Below, one piece after another: positions 51,941-59,939 of a stretch of DNA of 64,000 nucleotides. Position 1 is the stretch's first letter. Every line of letters begins with the position of its first letter. The notes under the pieces were generated by a model. It made no database searches. It worked only from the letters and a program-made list of their open reading frames with translations, and was not told where the DNA came from. Location of the stretch: positions 248,001 to 312,000 of the forward strand of contig NZ_KB891993.1 of NCBI RefSeq assembly GCF_000373625.1. Reading direction: 5' to 3'. Position numbers and translations under genes: made by a program. Origin of the DNA: Streptomyces sp. LaPpAH-108. Lineage in GTDB: Bacteria > Actinomycetota > Actinomycetes > Streptomycetales > Streptomycetaceae.

Positions 51941-53274
51941 GGTACGACAGCATCACCGAGGCCATCGGCAACACCCCGCTGGTGCGCATCGACGCGGACG
52001 TGCACGGGCTGGGCAACATCGATCTCTACGCCAAGCTCGAACTGCTCAACCCCTTCGGCTCGGTGAAGGACCGGCCCGCCTGGCACATGGCGCGCCCGCT
52101 CCTGGAGGCCGCCGCCGACGGGGACGGGACGGTGGTGGAACTCTCCAGCGGCAACACGGCCAAGGCGCTCGCCCTGCTGGCGGGCATGCACGGGCTGAGG
52201 TTCAAGAGCGTCACCAACCGCATGCGGGTGCCCGAGATCAAGGAGCTGCTGCTGCTCCTGGGAGCGGAGATCGAGGAACTTCCCGGCCGGAGCGAGTGTC
52301 TTGATCCGACCGACACCGACGATCCGCTGACCCGGTTCCATCAGGCGCTCGCCGAGCCCGGCAACGCCTACCTCCACACCGACCAGTACTTCAATCCGCG
52401 CAACGCCGAGGCCCACGCCATGGGCACGGGGCCCGAGATCGTCAAAGACCTGGACGGACGGGCGCCCGACTGGTTCATCGCCTGTGTGGGCACCGCCGGT
52501 TCGTCCACCGGCGTCGCCCGGGCGCTGCGCGAGCACCATCCGCGGGTGGGGGTCGTGGGGCTGGTGGCGCACAAGTCCGACTTCATCCCCGGCATCCGGA
52601 CGATGGACGAGGTCCAGCAGGTCGGTCTGTTCGATCCGGCGACGTACGACACCATCGAATCGGTGACCTCCCAGGAGGCCATCGACGGGATGATCACCCT
52701 CATCCGCCGGTGCGGTGTGCTCTCGGGCCCCACCGGGGGTGCCGCCTACCACGGTGCGGTACGCCGTCTGCGGGCCGTCGACGCCCGGCTGGCGCAGACC
52801 GGCGAGCGTCAGACCGCCGTCTTCATCGTGTGCGACCGGGCCGAGAGCTACCTCAGCTATGTGCGGGAGCGGCGCCCCGAGGTGCTGGGCCGCCCGGCCC
52901 GCGGTCACTCGGTGGCCTCCCTCACGGAGGCCGAAGTCCAGGAGAGGGGAAAGGTGTTGGCCGTCGCCGACGCACGGAGCTGGACGGCGACGGCAGATCC
53001 GCGCCCGCTGGTGGTCGATCTGCGCGGCCCGCACGCCTACGCCGCCCTGCACATCGAGGGGTCGATCAACATCGTCGACGAGCTGTTCGAGGAACTCGTC
53101 CGTACCGGGCTGCCGTTCAGCAAGCGGACGCCTCTCCTGCTGGTCTGTCCGGTCGGCGAGAAGTCGTTGCGCTTCGCCGCGCTGCTGACCCGCATGGGGC
53201 ATCCGGACGTCCGCAGTCTGGCGGGCGGTGTCGTCGCCTGGCGGGACGCGGGCGCGCCGTTGGTGCGGGAGTGA
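51937..53274 (+). CDS. cysteine synthase-like PLP enzyme fused to a rhodanese domain
   Basis: The 445-residue two-domain protein. Residues 1 to about 320 are a fold-type II PLP enzyme: NPFGSVKDRPAW (Lys44), ELSSGNTAKALALL, and CVGTAGSSTGVA for the phosphate. The asparagine loop reads SSGNTAKA rather than TSGNTG. Residues 350-445 are a rhodanese domain: VVDLRGPHAYAALHIEGSIN, and active-site loop LLVCPVGEKS with Cys404, then SLAGGVVAWRDAG. The fusion suggests transfer of sulfur or a persulfide to the PLP product, or a structural use of the rhodanese fold. ATGA overlap upstream, GTGA overlap downstream. Function in the pathway is unknown; a Dap- or cysteine-like product is likely. Confidence 0.82.
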   Translation: MRYDSITEAIGNTPLVRIDADVHGLGNIDLYAKLELLNPFGSVKDRPAWHMARPLLEAAADGDGTVVELSSGNTAKALALLAGMHGLRFKSVTNRMRVPEIKELLLLLGAEIEELPGRSECLDPTDTDDPLTRFHQALAEPGNAYLHTDQYFNPRNAEAHAMGTGPEIVKDLDGRAPDWFIACVGTAGSSTGVARALREHHPRVGVVGLVAHKSDFIPGIRTMDEVQQVGLFDPATYDTIESVTSQEAIDGMITLIRRCGVLSGPTGGAAYHGAVRRLRAVDARLAQTGERQTAVFIVCDRAESYLSYVRERRPEVLGRPARGHSVASLTEAEVQERGKVLAVADARSWTATADPRPLVVDLRGPHAYAALHIEGSINIVDELFEELVRTGLPFSKRTPLLLVCPVGEKSLRFAALLTRMGHPDVRSLAGGVVAWRDAGAPLVRE

Positions 53275-54494
53275 ACGCCGTGCCCCCTTCCGGCGGAACG
53301 CGTCACGATGCCGTGCTCTGGCAGCGGCGCATGCGGGAGCAGTTCCCCATCGTCACCGCCCACCCCGACGTGTCCTATCTCGACAGCGCGGCGACGTCCC
53401 AGAAGCCCCGAGCGGTCCTGGACGCGGTCCACACCTATCTCACGACCGTCAACGCCAATGCGGGACGCGGCACTTACCCCTGGGCCAACCGGACCACGGA
53501 GCTGGTCGAACGTACCCGCGCCCGCGTCAAGGAGTTCCTGGGAGACCCCGCCCCGGACGGTTCCTCCGTTCATTTCACCAGCGGCACCAGCGAGGGGCTG
53601 CGTGCCGTGGCCCGCGACTGGCTCGTCCCCCTGCTCGAGGACGGCGACGAGATCGTCGTCCCCTTCGCCGATCATCGCGCCAATCTGGAGCCGTGGCTCG
53701 AAGCGGAGCGGCTGCTGGCCGAACGCGGCGTGCGGGTCCGCGTACGGGCCCTGCCGTGCCAGGACGTCTCCGGGGACTACGACCACCGCGCCTTCGCGGA
53801 GGTCATCGGCCCGCGGACCCGGTTCGTCGCGGCCACCCACGTCCACCATGTGTACGGCGGCGACATGAACGTCCACCGCATCCGGGCCGCCGTCGGTCCG
53901 CACGTGCCGATCTGTCTGGACGCGGCGCAGAGCATCGGGCACTCCCCTGTGCGGGTCGGTCCGGACGGACTCGACGTCGACTTCGTCGTGTTCTCGGGTC
54001 ACAAGGCGATGGCTCTGCCCGGCTCCGGCGCGGTGTGGGCCCGCGACGTCCGGGGGCCCGCCTTCCGGCCGGGCGGCTGGCAGGGCACGCCGAACACCGT
54101 GGGCATCGTCTCGCTGCTCGCCGCGCTCGACTGGCTCGACGAAGCGGGCGTGGAGCGGATCGAACGCTGGACGGCCGCTCTGGCCACCCGGCTGACCGAC
54201 CGGCTGCGGCACCTCGACGCGTACGACATCCTCGGCTGCCCCACCAGTCTGGCCGCGGACGCCTCGGTCCCCCCGGCTCAGCGGCGTCTCGGCATCGTCA
54301 GTTTCCGGCACCGTGACATCCCGTCCGACGACCTCGGTTTCATCCTCTACAGCCACGGCTTCATGGTGCGGGCCGACAGCCTGTGCCAGGCCGGTGCGAA
54401 GGAGAGCGACGGTGTGGTCCGGGTGAGCCTCCATGTCTACAACACGGAGGAGGAGGTCGACCGCCTGCTGACCGTGCTTGTGTCATTGGCATGA
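53271..54494 (+). CDS. class V aminotransferase / SufS-like PLP enzyme
   Basis: The 407-residue protein starts at the GTG overlapping the previous stop. The fold-type I features are YLDSAATSQKPRAVLDAV, HFTSGTSEGLRAVA, CLDAAQSIGHSPV and the PLP lysine in FSGHKAMALPG (Lys245). A cysteine at position 372 in RADSLCQAG lies where SufS-type desulfurases have their persulfide cysteine (RAGHHCA), though the surrounding residues differ. It could be a cysteine desulfurase feeding the rhodanese domain of the neighbouring enzyme, or an aminotransferase, lyase or epimerase of the same fold. Gene order argues for a dedicated pathway rather than general Fe-S assembly. Confidence 0.82.
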   Translation: MNAVPPSGGTRHDAVLWQRRMREQFPIVTAHPDVSYLDSAATSQKPRAVLDAVHTYLTTVNANAGRGTYPWANRTTELVERTRARVKEFLGDPAPDGSSVHFTSGTSEGLRAVARDWLVPLLEDGDEIVVPFADHRANLEPWLEAERLLAERGVRVRVRALPCQDVSGDYDHRAFAEVIGPRTRFVAATHVHHVYGGDMNVHRIRAAVGPHVPICLDAAQSIGHSPVRVGPDGLDVDFVVFSGHKAMALPGSGAVWARDVRGPAFRPGGWQGTPNTVGIVSLLAALDWLDEAGVERIERWTAALATRLTDRLRHLDAYDILGCPTSLAADASVPPAQRRLGIVSFRHRDIPSDDLGFILYSHGFMVRADSLCQAGAKESDGVVRVSLHVYNTEEEVDRLLTVLVSLA

Positions 54495-54502
54495 ATGGCA
54501 AT

Positions 54503-54517
54503 TGATAACCGTTTCCA
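54503..54517. promoter_or_regulatory. Zur-like box before the methyltransferase
   Basis: TGATAACCGTTTCCA, 10 of 15 matches to a Zur-type palindrome with five of seven base pairs conserved across its dyad, lies just after the aminotransferase stop and about 58 bases before the methyltransferase ATG. Confidence 0.55.
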
Positions 54518-54574
54518 GCTGTAGATTGCTCGGTACCACAAGAGGTGAGCGACGGAAAGAGGTGGCGCGATCCG

Positions 54575-55336
54575 ATGGGCGTGAGCATGGCTGCGGCCAA
54601 GGACTGGGTGGAGCGCTGGGAACGGCAGCAGCAGCGCTACGCGGTGGACCGCGAGGAACGGTTCACGGTCATCGCGGACGTGGTCGAGCACGTGGTCACC
54701 GGCCGCTCCCGGCCGCTCCTGCTCGATCTGGGCTGCGGACCGGGCTCCCTGTCGGCCCGGCTCGCCGCACGCCTGCGGGACGCCGAGATCATCGCCGTCG
54801 ACATGGATCCCCTGCTGCTGGAACTGGCGCGCACCCACCACGCGGACGCCGCCCGCTATGTCGAAGCGCTGATCGGCACGGACGGCTGGACCGACGCCCT
54901 GGAGGCCGACCGCCCGGTGGACGCCGCGGTCTCGACCACGGCTCTGCACTACCTGGCCGAGCCCGCCCTGCTGGACACCTACCGCACTCTGGCGGGCCTG
55001 CTGCGGCCGGGCGGCGTGCTCGTCAACGGGGACCACTTCCCGCCCGCCGACGGGGCGTGCGGAGGCGTCACCGCGCACGTGGGACGCCGCCGGGCCGAGC
55101 GAACGGACGCCCACGCCACCGAGGACTGGCAGTCCTGGTGGGCGGCGGCGGCCCAGGACCCCGAACTGGCCGACCTGTTCGACGCACGGCGGCGTGTCTC
55201 CGCGTGCGGCGGAAACGGCAGCGGTCACTTTTCGGCGGCCCACCACACAGAACTGCTGCTGCGGGCAGGCTTCGCACACGTGGCACCGGTCTGGCAGTAC
55301 GGGGACAGCTGCGTGCTGGTGGCGGTCAAGGGCTGA
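54575..55336 (+). CDS. class I SAM-dependent methyltransferase
   Basis: The 253-residue protein. ATG at 54575 was chosen; GTG 54545 and ATG 54587 are also in frame. Motif I is LLLDLGCGPGSLSARL (around residues 47-60), the acidic ribose ligand is in IIAVDMDPLLLELA, and the post-motif ALHYLAEP and LLRPGGVLVNGDH are typical of small-molecule methyltransferases. A GACGGVTAHVG loop and a HFSAAHHTELL segment add histidines. It is separated from the PLP-enzyme operon by 80 bases that contain the Zur-like box, so it may be transcribed on its own as part of the same zinc-responsive pathway. Confidence 0.8.
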   Translation: MGVSMAAAKDWVERWERQQQRYAVDREERFTVIADVVEHVVTGRSRPLLLDLGCGPGSLSARLAARLRDAEIIAVDMDPLLLELARTHHADAARYVEALIGTDGWTDALEADRPVDAAVSTTALHYLAEPALLDTYRTLAGLLRPGGVLVNGDHFPPADGACGGVTAHVGRRRAERTDAHATEDWQSWWAAAAQDPELADLFDARRRVSACGGNGSGHFSAAHHTELLLRAGFAHVAPVWQYGDSCVLVAVKG

Positions 55337-55396
55337 GTTCCCGGTGCCGTAGGCGGGTGTTCAGTATCGAAGAGAGTGACGTCGTAGCCAACTCGA

Positions 55397-56455
55397 TTGG
55401 CGTCGTTCACTCGGGATGTCGTCGGCTGCCGGAAGTTCTACCGCTGGGCGGGTAAGCGCTACGGGGTCTTGGATCCGTTCGACGAGATGGAGTACGGCCG
55501 CGGTCGGCGGCAGGAGAACGTGAAGTGTCTCGATCCGGCGGCGATCCGGCGGTGGCGGGATCTGGGGGTACGCGGCCGAGGGCTGGACGGCCGGGTGGAC
55601 CGCCAGTGGCGGGGCCGCAATGACCAGCGGGACGGCGCCTTCGTCGACGGGCTCTACGGCACGGGCCTGCGGCTGTCGTCACTTCACGTGCTCGCTGGCC
55701 GATCAGTGCGCCAAGGGCGGTTACGGCTACACCTACTGGATGCCGCGGGCGGTGGCGTCGTGAGTGCACGCCTACCGTGAGGGTGCGCGGGCCCGGGCGG
55801 TTCGGCGGCCCCAGGAGGCAGGTCGCTACGAGTCGGTCCACGGGCTGAGAGTGGTGCGCCTGTCCGGCAAGGGACGGAGGGTCGGAATCCCCGATGGGAG
55901 GGGCGGCACGGCCGAGCACACGTGGAATGACCTGTCCCCGCAGGTCAGGAAGCGTTTGTTCGGGGAGGGGCCGCAGGGTCTGGAGCCGTTGTGGCTGTGG
56001 CTGAACGAGGACGGGATGCCGCGGGACGCGTACGGCTGGCATCACACGTTCGACGCGGCCAACGCACGTATCGTCGGCCTGGGGCTGGAGCACTTCAGCC
56101 GCACGGCCCATATGCACCGCCGCTCCTTCGCCTTGAAGTGGTTCTCGGTCGCCGAGCTCGTCTTCGCACAGCGGCTCGGGCACCTGTCGCAGGAGGAGAT
56201 GCGCGACTTTCGTGAGCAGTTCGGCGACCACTGGCACCTGGTGCAGACGATGCTCGGCCACCGGCGGGTGGAGACCAGGAAAGAGGTCTGCCTCGAGCCG
56301 TTTCGCAACCTGCAGGTCGAGCTGCTGCTCGCGCACGCGGACGGCTACGTCGACAGCCGTAAGGACAAGGTCGCCCGGGCCGGAGACGAACTGACGGACC
56401 TCAAGCGGCTGCTGAAGCCGGGACCGGCGGGTGCCGGGTGGGAAGACGATCACTC
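55397..56455 (+). pseudogene. tyrosine recombinase (integrase) relic
   Basis: The first part reads TRDVVGCRKFYRWAGKRYGVLDP and later GTGLRLSSL, the box I region of a phage-type integrase, then the frame is lost near 55680-55760. A second frame from about 55764 carries AYREGARARAVRRPQEAGRYE, HMHRRSFALKWF and MLGHRRVETRKEVCLEPF. The last block is normally a GH...T...YLEP motif; here the catalytic tyrosine position is cysteine. With a frameshift and a lost nucleophile it cannot be active. It marks a past integration event at the edge of the Zur-like locus, beside the second SOD relic. Confidence 0.75.
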
Positions 56456-56551
56456 TCCAGGAAGGACACGCCGACGGACGGAAGGCGCTCAGACACCGAA
56501 GACGGACGGGCCGACCCCGCCACAGATCATGCTGATGCAGCCCAATCATTG

Positions 56552-56568
56552 TTGCAATCTCTTCGCAA
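56552..56568. promoter_or_regulatory. Nur-like operator upstream of the SOD relic
   Basis: TTGCAA-TCTCT-TCGCAA fits the 6-5-6 Nur-box arrangement with one mismatch. It lies 54 bases before the start of the broken SOD gene. In Streptomyces, sodF is repressed by nickel-bound Nur, so the site looks like the preserved operator of a once functional gene. Confidence 0.65.
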
Positions 56569-56622
56569 TAGAGGCATAGGCTGTCCCCTGCCGATCACTC
56601 ACCCGAAAAGGGGGCGTGCCTG

Positions 56623-56800
56623 ATGGGCATCTACGCGCTTCCCGACCTGCCCTACGACTACGCCACGCTGGAGCCGGCCATCACGGGGCAGATCCTGGAA
56701 CGGCGCCCTCGCCGACGCCATCGACGAACACTTCGGCGGCTTCGAACAGTTCAAGAAGCAGCTCACCGTCGGCAACACCACCGATGTTCTTCGTGCAATA
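56623..56800 (+). pseudogene. sodF: sodF relic with internal deletion
   Basis: The ATG begins MGIYALPDLPYDYATLEPAITGQILE, a typical Fe-SOD N-terminus. It breaks exactly where the ELHHDKHH metal-ligand helix should follow. Sequence then continues in another frame as NGALADAIDEHFGGFEQFKKQLT, which is the middle of an SOD, and degenerates near 56800. About 60-80 residues are deleted and the C-terminal half is gone. Together with the minus-strand remnant at 11.8 kb this window has two broken SODs and no intact one. Confidence 0.8.
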
Positions 56801-56840
56801 GATACATTCCAGTCAGCCGTTACCTGCGCCGGGGGGCGTT

Positions 56841-57491
56841 TTGTCTTTCACGAACACGGCCGAGGCCATACGAGCGTGGGTCCACGGCTGGACCGTTTCA
56901 CGCGGCGCAGCCGACCCCACCCCCACTTCCTGGGGCTTCAGCGTTGACGTCGGCCTCCCCGGGCATGTCGTGCGCCACGTCCTGTCAGCTGCGGACGAAG
57001 CGACCGTCCGCAAGATCACCGAGAACCCAACCGCACCCGGCGTATGGCTGAAAACGCCCGCATCGCCGGAAATGCTCGAACAGTGGCTCGGGCCCGGCTG
57101 GTCCCTCGCCGGCGGACCCGGCTTCCTGATGTCCGCCCCACCGCACGCCGCCCATACCGAGGCCGCACCGACAACCGCCGATGGCTACCGGCTGGACACC
57201 TGGACCCGGGCCGGCGTCGCCCGCACTCTGGTGCGCACCACCGACGGCGCGTTCGCCGCACGTGGCCAGGTTGCCATCACCGGCCGGGCCTTCGTCGTCG
57301 ACCAAGTCGAGACCGATCCCGCCCACCAACGCCGCGGTCTGGGGCGCCTGGTGATGCACACGCTCGCCAACATCGCAGCCGGACAAGGGGCCACGGCAGG
57401 TGTTCTGGTCGCGACACCGGAAGGCCGAGCCTTGTACGAGACGGTGGGATGGCACGTGCTGGCTCCGCTGGCCAGCGCCATGCGGAGCTGA
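56841..57491 (+). CDS. GNAT-family acetyltransferase
   Basis: The 216-residue product starts at a TTG with a G-rich stretch upstream. The C-terminal 90 residues form a GNAT domain: FVVDQVETDPAHQRRGLGRLVMHTL is the acetyl-CoA-binding motif A, followed by ATPEGRALYETVGW. The N-terminal 120 residues, with WGFSVDVGLPGHVVRHVLS, may position the substrate and are not recognised. It stands alone next to the SOD relic. Substrate unknown. Confidence 0.75.
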   Translation: MSFTNTAEAIRAWVHGWTVSRGAADPTPTSWGFSVDVGLPGHVVRHVLSAADEATVRKITENPTAPGVWLKTPASPEMLEQWLGPGWSLAGGPGFLMSAPPHAAHTEAAPTTADGYRLDTWTRAGVARTLVRTTDGAFAARGQVAITGRAFVVDQVETDPAHQRRGLGRLVMHTLANIAAGQGATAGVLVATPEGRALYETVGWHVLAPLASAMRS

Positions 57492-57643
57492 GACCCGCTC
57501 GATACCGATCGAGATGTTGCTTCCTGACGCCCTTCGGATGTGGTCCTGGCCTGTGAACAAGGCACCCTGACGAAGTAGGTCGACAACAGGCGAAAGAAGC
57601 GAGATAACCGCTGTGCGGGGGTACGCCGGGCATGGAGCCGGGC

Positions 57644-58204
57644 TCACAGTGCGAGGCTCATCAGGATCTCGTCGCGGTCGTCATCGGGCCCGACCCGCAG
57701 GGTCTTCGGCCAGCGGCCGACCTCCGTCCAGCCCGCCTTCCGGTAGAAGTCCTCCAGCCCCAGGCCGTCTCTGACGCCGAGCTTCAGCCGCTCCAGGCCC
57801 ATGTCGTCCCGGGCGGTGCTCGCGGCGTGACGCATCAGGGCGGCCCCGATGCCCCGTTTCCGGAAGCCGGGGTGGGTCTGCACATGGTTCACCACTCCGC
57901 AGTGCGCCTCGAGCGGATGGGTCTGGCGGCCGAGGACCAGCCAGCCCGCGAGGGCACCGGCGACGGTCGCGACGAGAAGAGTGCTCCGGCGCGGAGCCAG
58001 CCCCTGGACGACGCGGGCGGTCGCCGGGGCGAGCCCCGCCGCCGTCACCGGCGCGGGCGGGCAGTCGGGCGGGATCACCGCTCCGCCACCGTTGATCACC
58101 GCTGCCCAGCAGTCGGCGAGCGCGTGCTCCAGGGCGGCGGAGACGTCCTGGGGACGGGTGATCCGCGCGAGCGAGAGCGCGGACGTGGTCTCTGAGGTCG
58201 TCAC
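57644..58204 (-). CDS. GNAT-family acetyltransferase
   Basis: The 186-residue protein has a GTG start. GNAT motif A is VVNHVQTHPGFRKRGIGAALMRHAA; motif B contains LEDFYRKAGWTEVGRWP. It lies 35 bases beyond the stop of the zinc permease gene on the same strand and may be the last gene of that operon. Similar small GNAT proteins modify amino groups of antibiotics, metabolites or proteins; none can be chosen here. Confidence 0.8.
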   Translation of the reverse strand: MTTSETTSALSLARITRPQDVSAALEHALADCWAAVINGGGAVIPPDCPPAPVTAAGLAPATARVVQGLAPRRSTLLVATVAGALAGWLVLGRQTHPLEAHCGVVNHVQTHPGFRKRGIGAALMRHAASTARDDMGLERLKLGVRDGLGLEDFYRKAGWTEVGRWPKTLRVGPDDDRDEILMSLAL

Positions 58205-58239
58205 GTCCAGCAGCTTGCCAGACCCCGCCGCCCTTCCGG

Positions 58240-59187
58240 TCAGGTCTCCGCCCGCCGCGCCTCAGGGCGTGGCGGCACCGCGCCGGTCCCGGTGGCGGGC
58301 TCCCCGGTCCCCGGTTCCCGCGCCGGGGAGGCGCCGCCGTCCCGACGCCGTCCGGCCGTCAGCAGTCCGTGCCGCGGGGCGAACAGCCAGCACAGGACGA
58401 ACACCGCCGTGACGACCAGGACGATCAGGCCGCCCGCCGCGAGGTTGTACGTGTAGGAGAGGTACAGGCCCACCACGGCCGACCCGGCACCGATCGCGGG
58501 CGCCAGGGCCATCATGGCGCCGATGCGGTCGGTGAGCAGCCGTGCGCAGGCGGCGGGAGTGATGAGCAGGGCCAGGACGAGGATGTTGCCGACGGCCTGC
58601 AAGGAGATCACCACGGTCACGGTGACCAGCGCGTAGAGCACGATGTCCAGGGCGAACACGGGCAGCCCCGCGGCCCGCGCGGTTTCGCGGTCCAGGCTGA
58701 CGGTGACCAGCTCCTTGTGCACGGCCGCGGCCACCAGGAGCAGCAGCAGGCTCATCACCGCGACGGTGACGACGTCGCCGTCGCTGATGCCGAGAATCTG
58801 TCCGAACAGGAAGGACTCCAGGGATCCGCTGTATCCGGGTGCCGTACTGAGGATGACGATGCCCAGACCGAAGGCCGCGGCGAAGAACACGCCGATGACG
58901 CTGTCCTCCTTCAGTCTCCGGTTCTGCGAGAACACCGCGACCGCCAGTGCGGTGAGCAGACCGGCGACGGCGCCGCCCAGGACCAGGTTGAACTGGAAGA
59001 CGAAGGCGATCGCCACCCCGGGGAAGACGGAGTGGGAGACCGCGTCGCCGATGAAGGCCATGCCGCGCAGGACGACGTGCGCGCCGATCACCCCGGAGAC
59101 GATGCCGCACAGGACCGCGACGGCGAGCGCCCGCCGCATGAACAGGTGCTCCCACGGACCGGTGAGGAAGTCCAGCGCCGTGCTCAT
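58240..59187 (-). CDS. ZnuB-type ABC permease of an anchored-repeat transporter
   Basis: The 315-residue protein belongs to the ABC-3 family of metal permeases. Eight hydrophobic segments, GAHVVLRGMAFIGDAVSHSVFPGVAIAF at the N-terminus and LLITPAACARLLTDRIGAM in the coupling region are characteristic. The C-terminal 45 residues are a Pro/Arg/Glu-rich tail. ATGA overlap with the ATPase gene. It would import zinc or manganese delivered by the binding protein; the Zur context favours zinc. Confidence 0.9.
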   Translation of the reverse strand: MSTALDFLTGPWEHLFMRRALAVAVLCGIVSGVIGAHVVLRGMAFIGDAVSHSVFPGVAIAFVFQFNLVLGGAVAGLLTALAVAVFSQNRRLKEDSVIGVFFAAAFGLGIVILSTAPGYSGSLESFLFGQILGISDGDVVTVAVMSLLLLLVAAAVHKELVTVSLDRETARAAGLPVFALDIVLYALVTVTVVISLQAVGNILVLALLITPAACARLLTDRIGAMMALAPAIGAGSAVVGLYLSYTYNLAAGGLIVLVVTAVFVLCWLFAPRHGLLTAGRRRDGGASPAREPGTGEPATGTGAVPPRPEARRAET

Positions 59188-59939
59188 CGGGTGACCCCCA
59201 GGGATGTCAGCAGTTGTGCGGAGCTGGCCACGCCGAACGCGCGCAGCCACACCTCCGGATCCCTCAGGCTCGCGGGCGGGCCGTCCGCGATCACGGTTCT
59301 GTTCAGCAGGCACAGCCGGGTGGCCATGTCGGCGGCGGCCGGAAGATCATGAGTGGTCATCAGGAGTGCCTTGTCCTCCTGCCGCAGTTCGCGGAAGAGA
59401 GCCGTGAGCAGTTCCTGGGTGGGGACGTCCAGCCCGGTGAACGGCTCGTCGAGCAGAAGCAGTGCCGGGCGCAGGGCCAAGGCCCGTGCCACCAGGACGC
59501 GTTGGCGCTGCCCCCCGGACAACTCCCCGATGGGGCGGTGCCGGAGGTCCGTCATGCCGACGCGGTCCAGCGCGTCGCAGACCGCTTCGCGGTCGTCGCG
59601 GCCGGGGCGGCGCAGCCAACCGACGGCGCGGGTACGCCCGGTGAGCACGGCCTTCTCCACCGACAGGGGGAAGTCCCAGGCGAACTCGTGGCGTTGGGGA
59701 ACGTACCCGATGACCCCCCGGGCGCGGTCGACGGGCCGGTCCTGAAGGCGCACGGCCCCGCTGTGGGGGCTGAGCAGGCCGAGGACGGTCCGCAGGAGAG
59801 TGGTCTTGCCTGCTCCGTTGGGCCCGACGAGCGCGACGAGTTCGCCGGTGCGCACCGTCAGGTCGATGTCGTGGAGGGCCAGGCGTCCGCCCAGTTCCAC
59901 CGCGAGCGAGCGCACCTCCAGTACGGGACTCGTCGTCAT
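59184..59939 (-). CDS. ZnuC-type ABC ATPase of an anchored-repeat transporter
   Basis: The 251-residue ATPase has Walker A GPNGAGKTT, the metal-transporter YVPQRHEFAWDFPLSV Q-loop region, signature LSGGQRQRVLVARALA, Walker B LLLLDEPFTGLD and the switch TTHDL. Translational coupling on both sides (ATGA). Together with the ABC-3 permease it forms the import engine of the zinc system. Confidence 0.92.
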   Translation of the reverse strand: MTTSPVLEVRSLAVELGGRLALHDIDLTVRTGELVALVGPNGAGKTTLLRTVLGLLSPHSGAVRLQDRPVDRARGVIGYVPQRHEFAWDFPLSVEKAVLTGRTRAVGWLRRPGRDDREAVCDALDRVGMTDLRHRPIGELSGGQRQRVLVARALALRPALLLLDEPFTGLDVPTQELLTALFRELRQEDKALLMTTHDLPAAADMATRLCLLNRTVIADGPPASLRDPEVWLRAFGVASSAQLLTSLGVTR

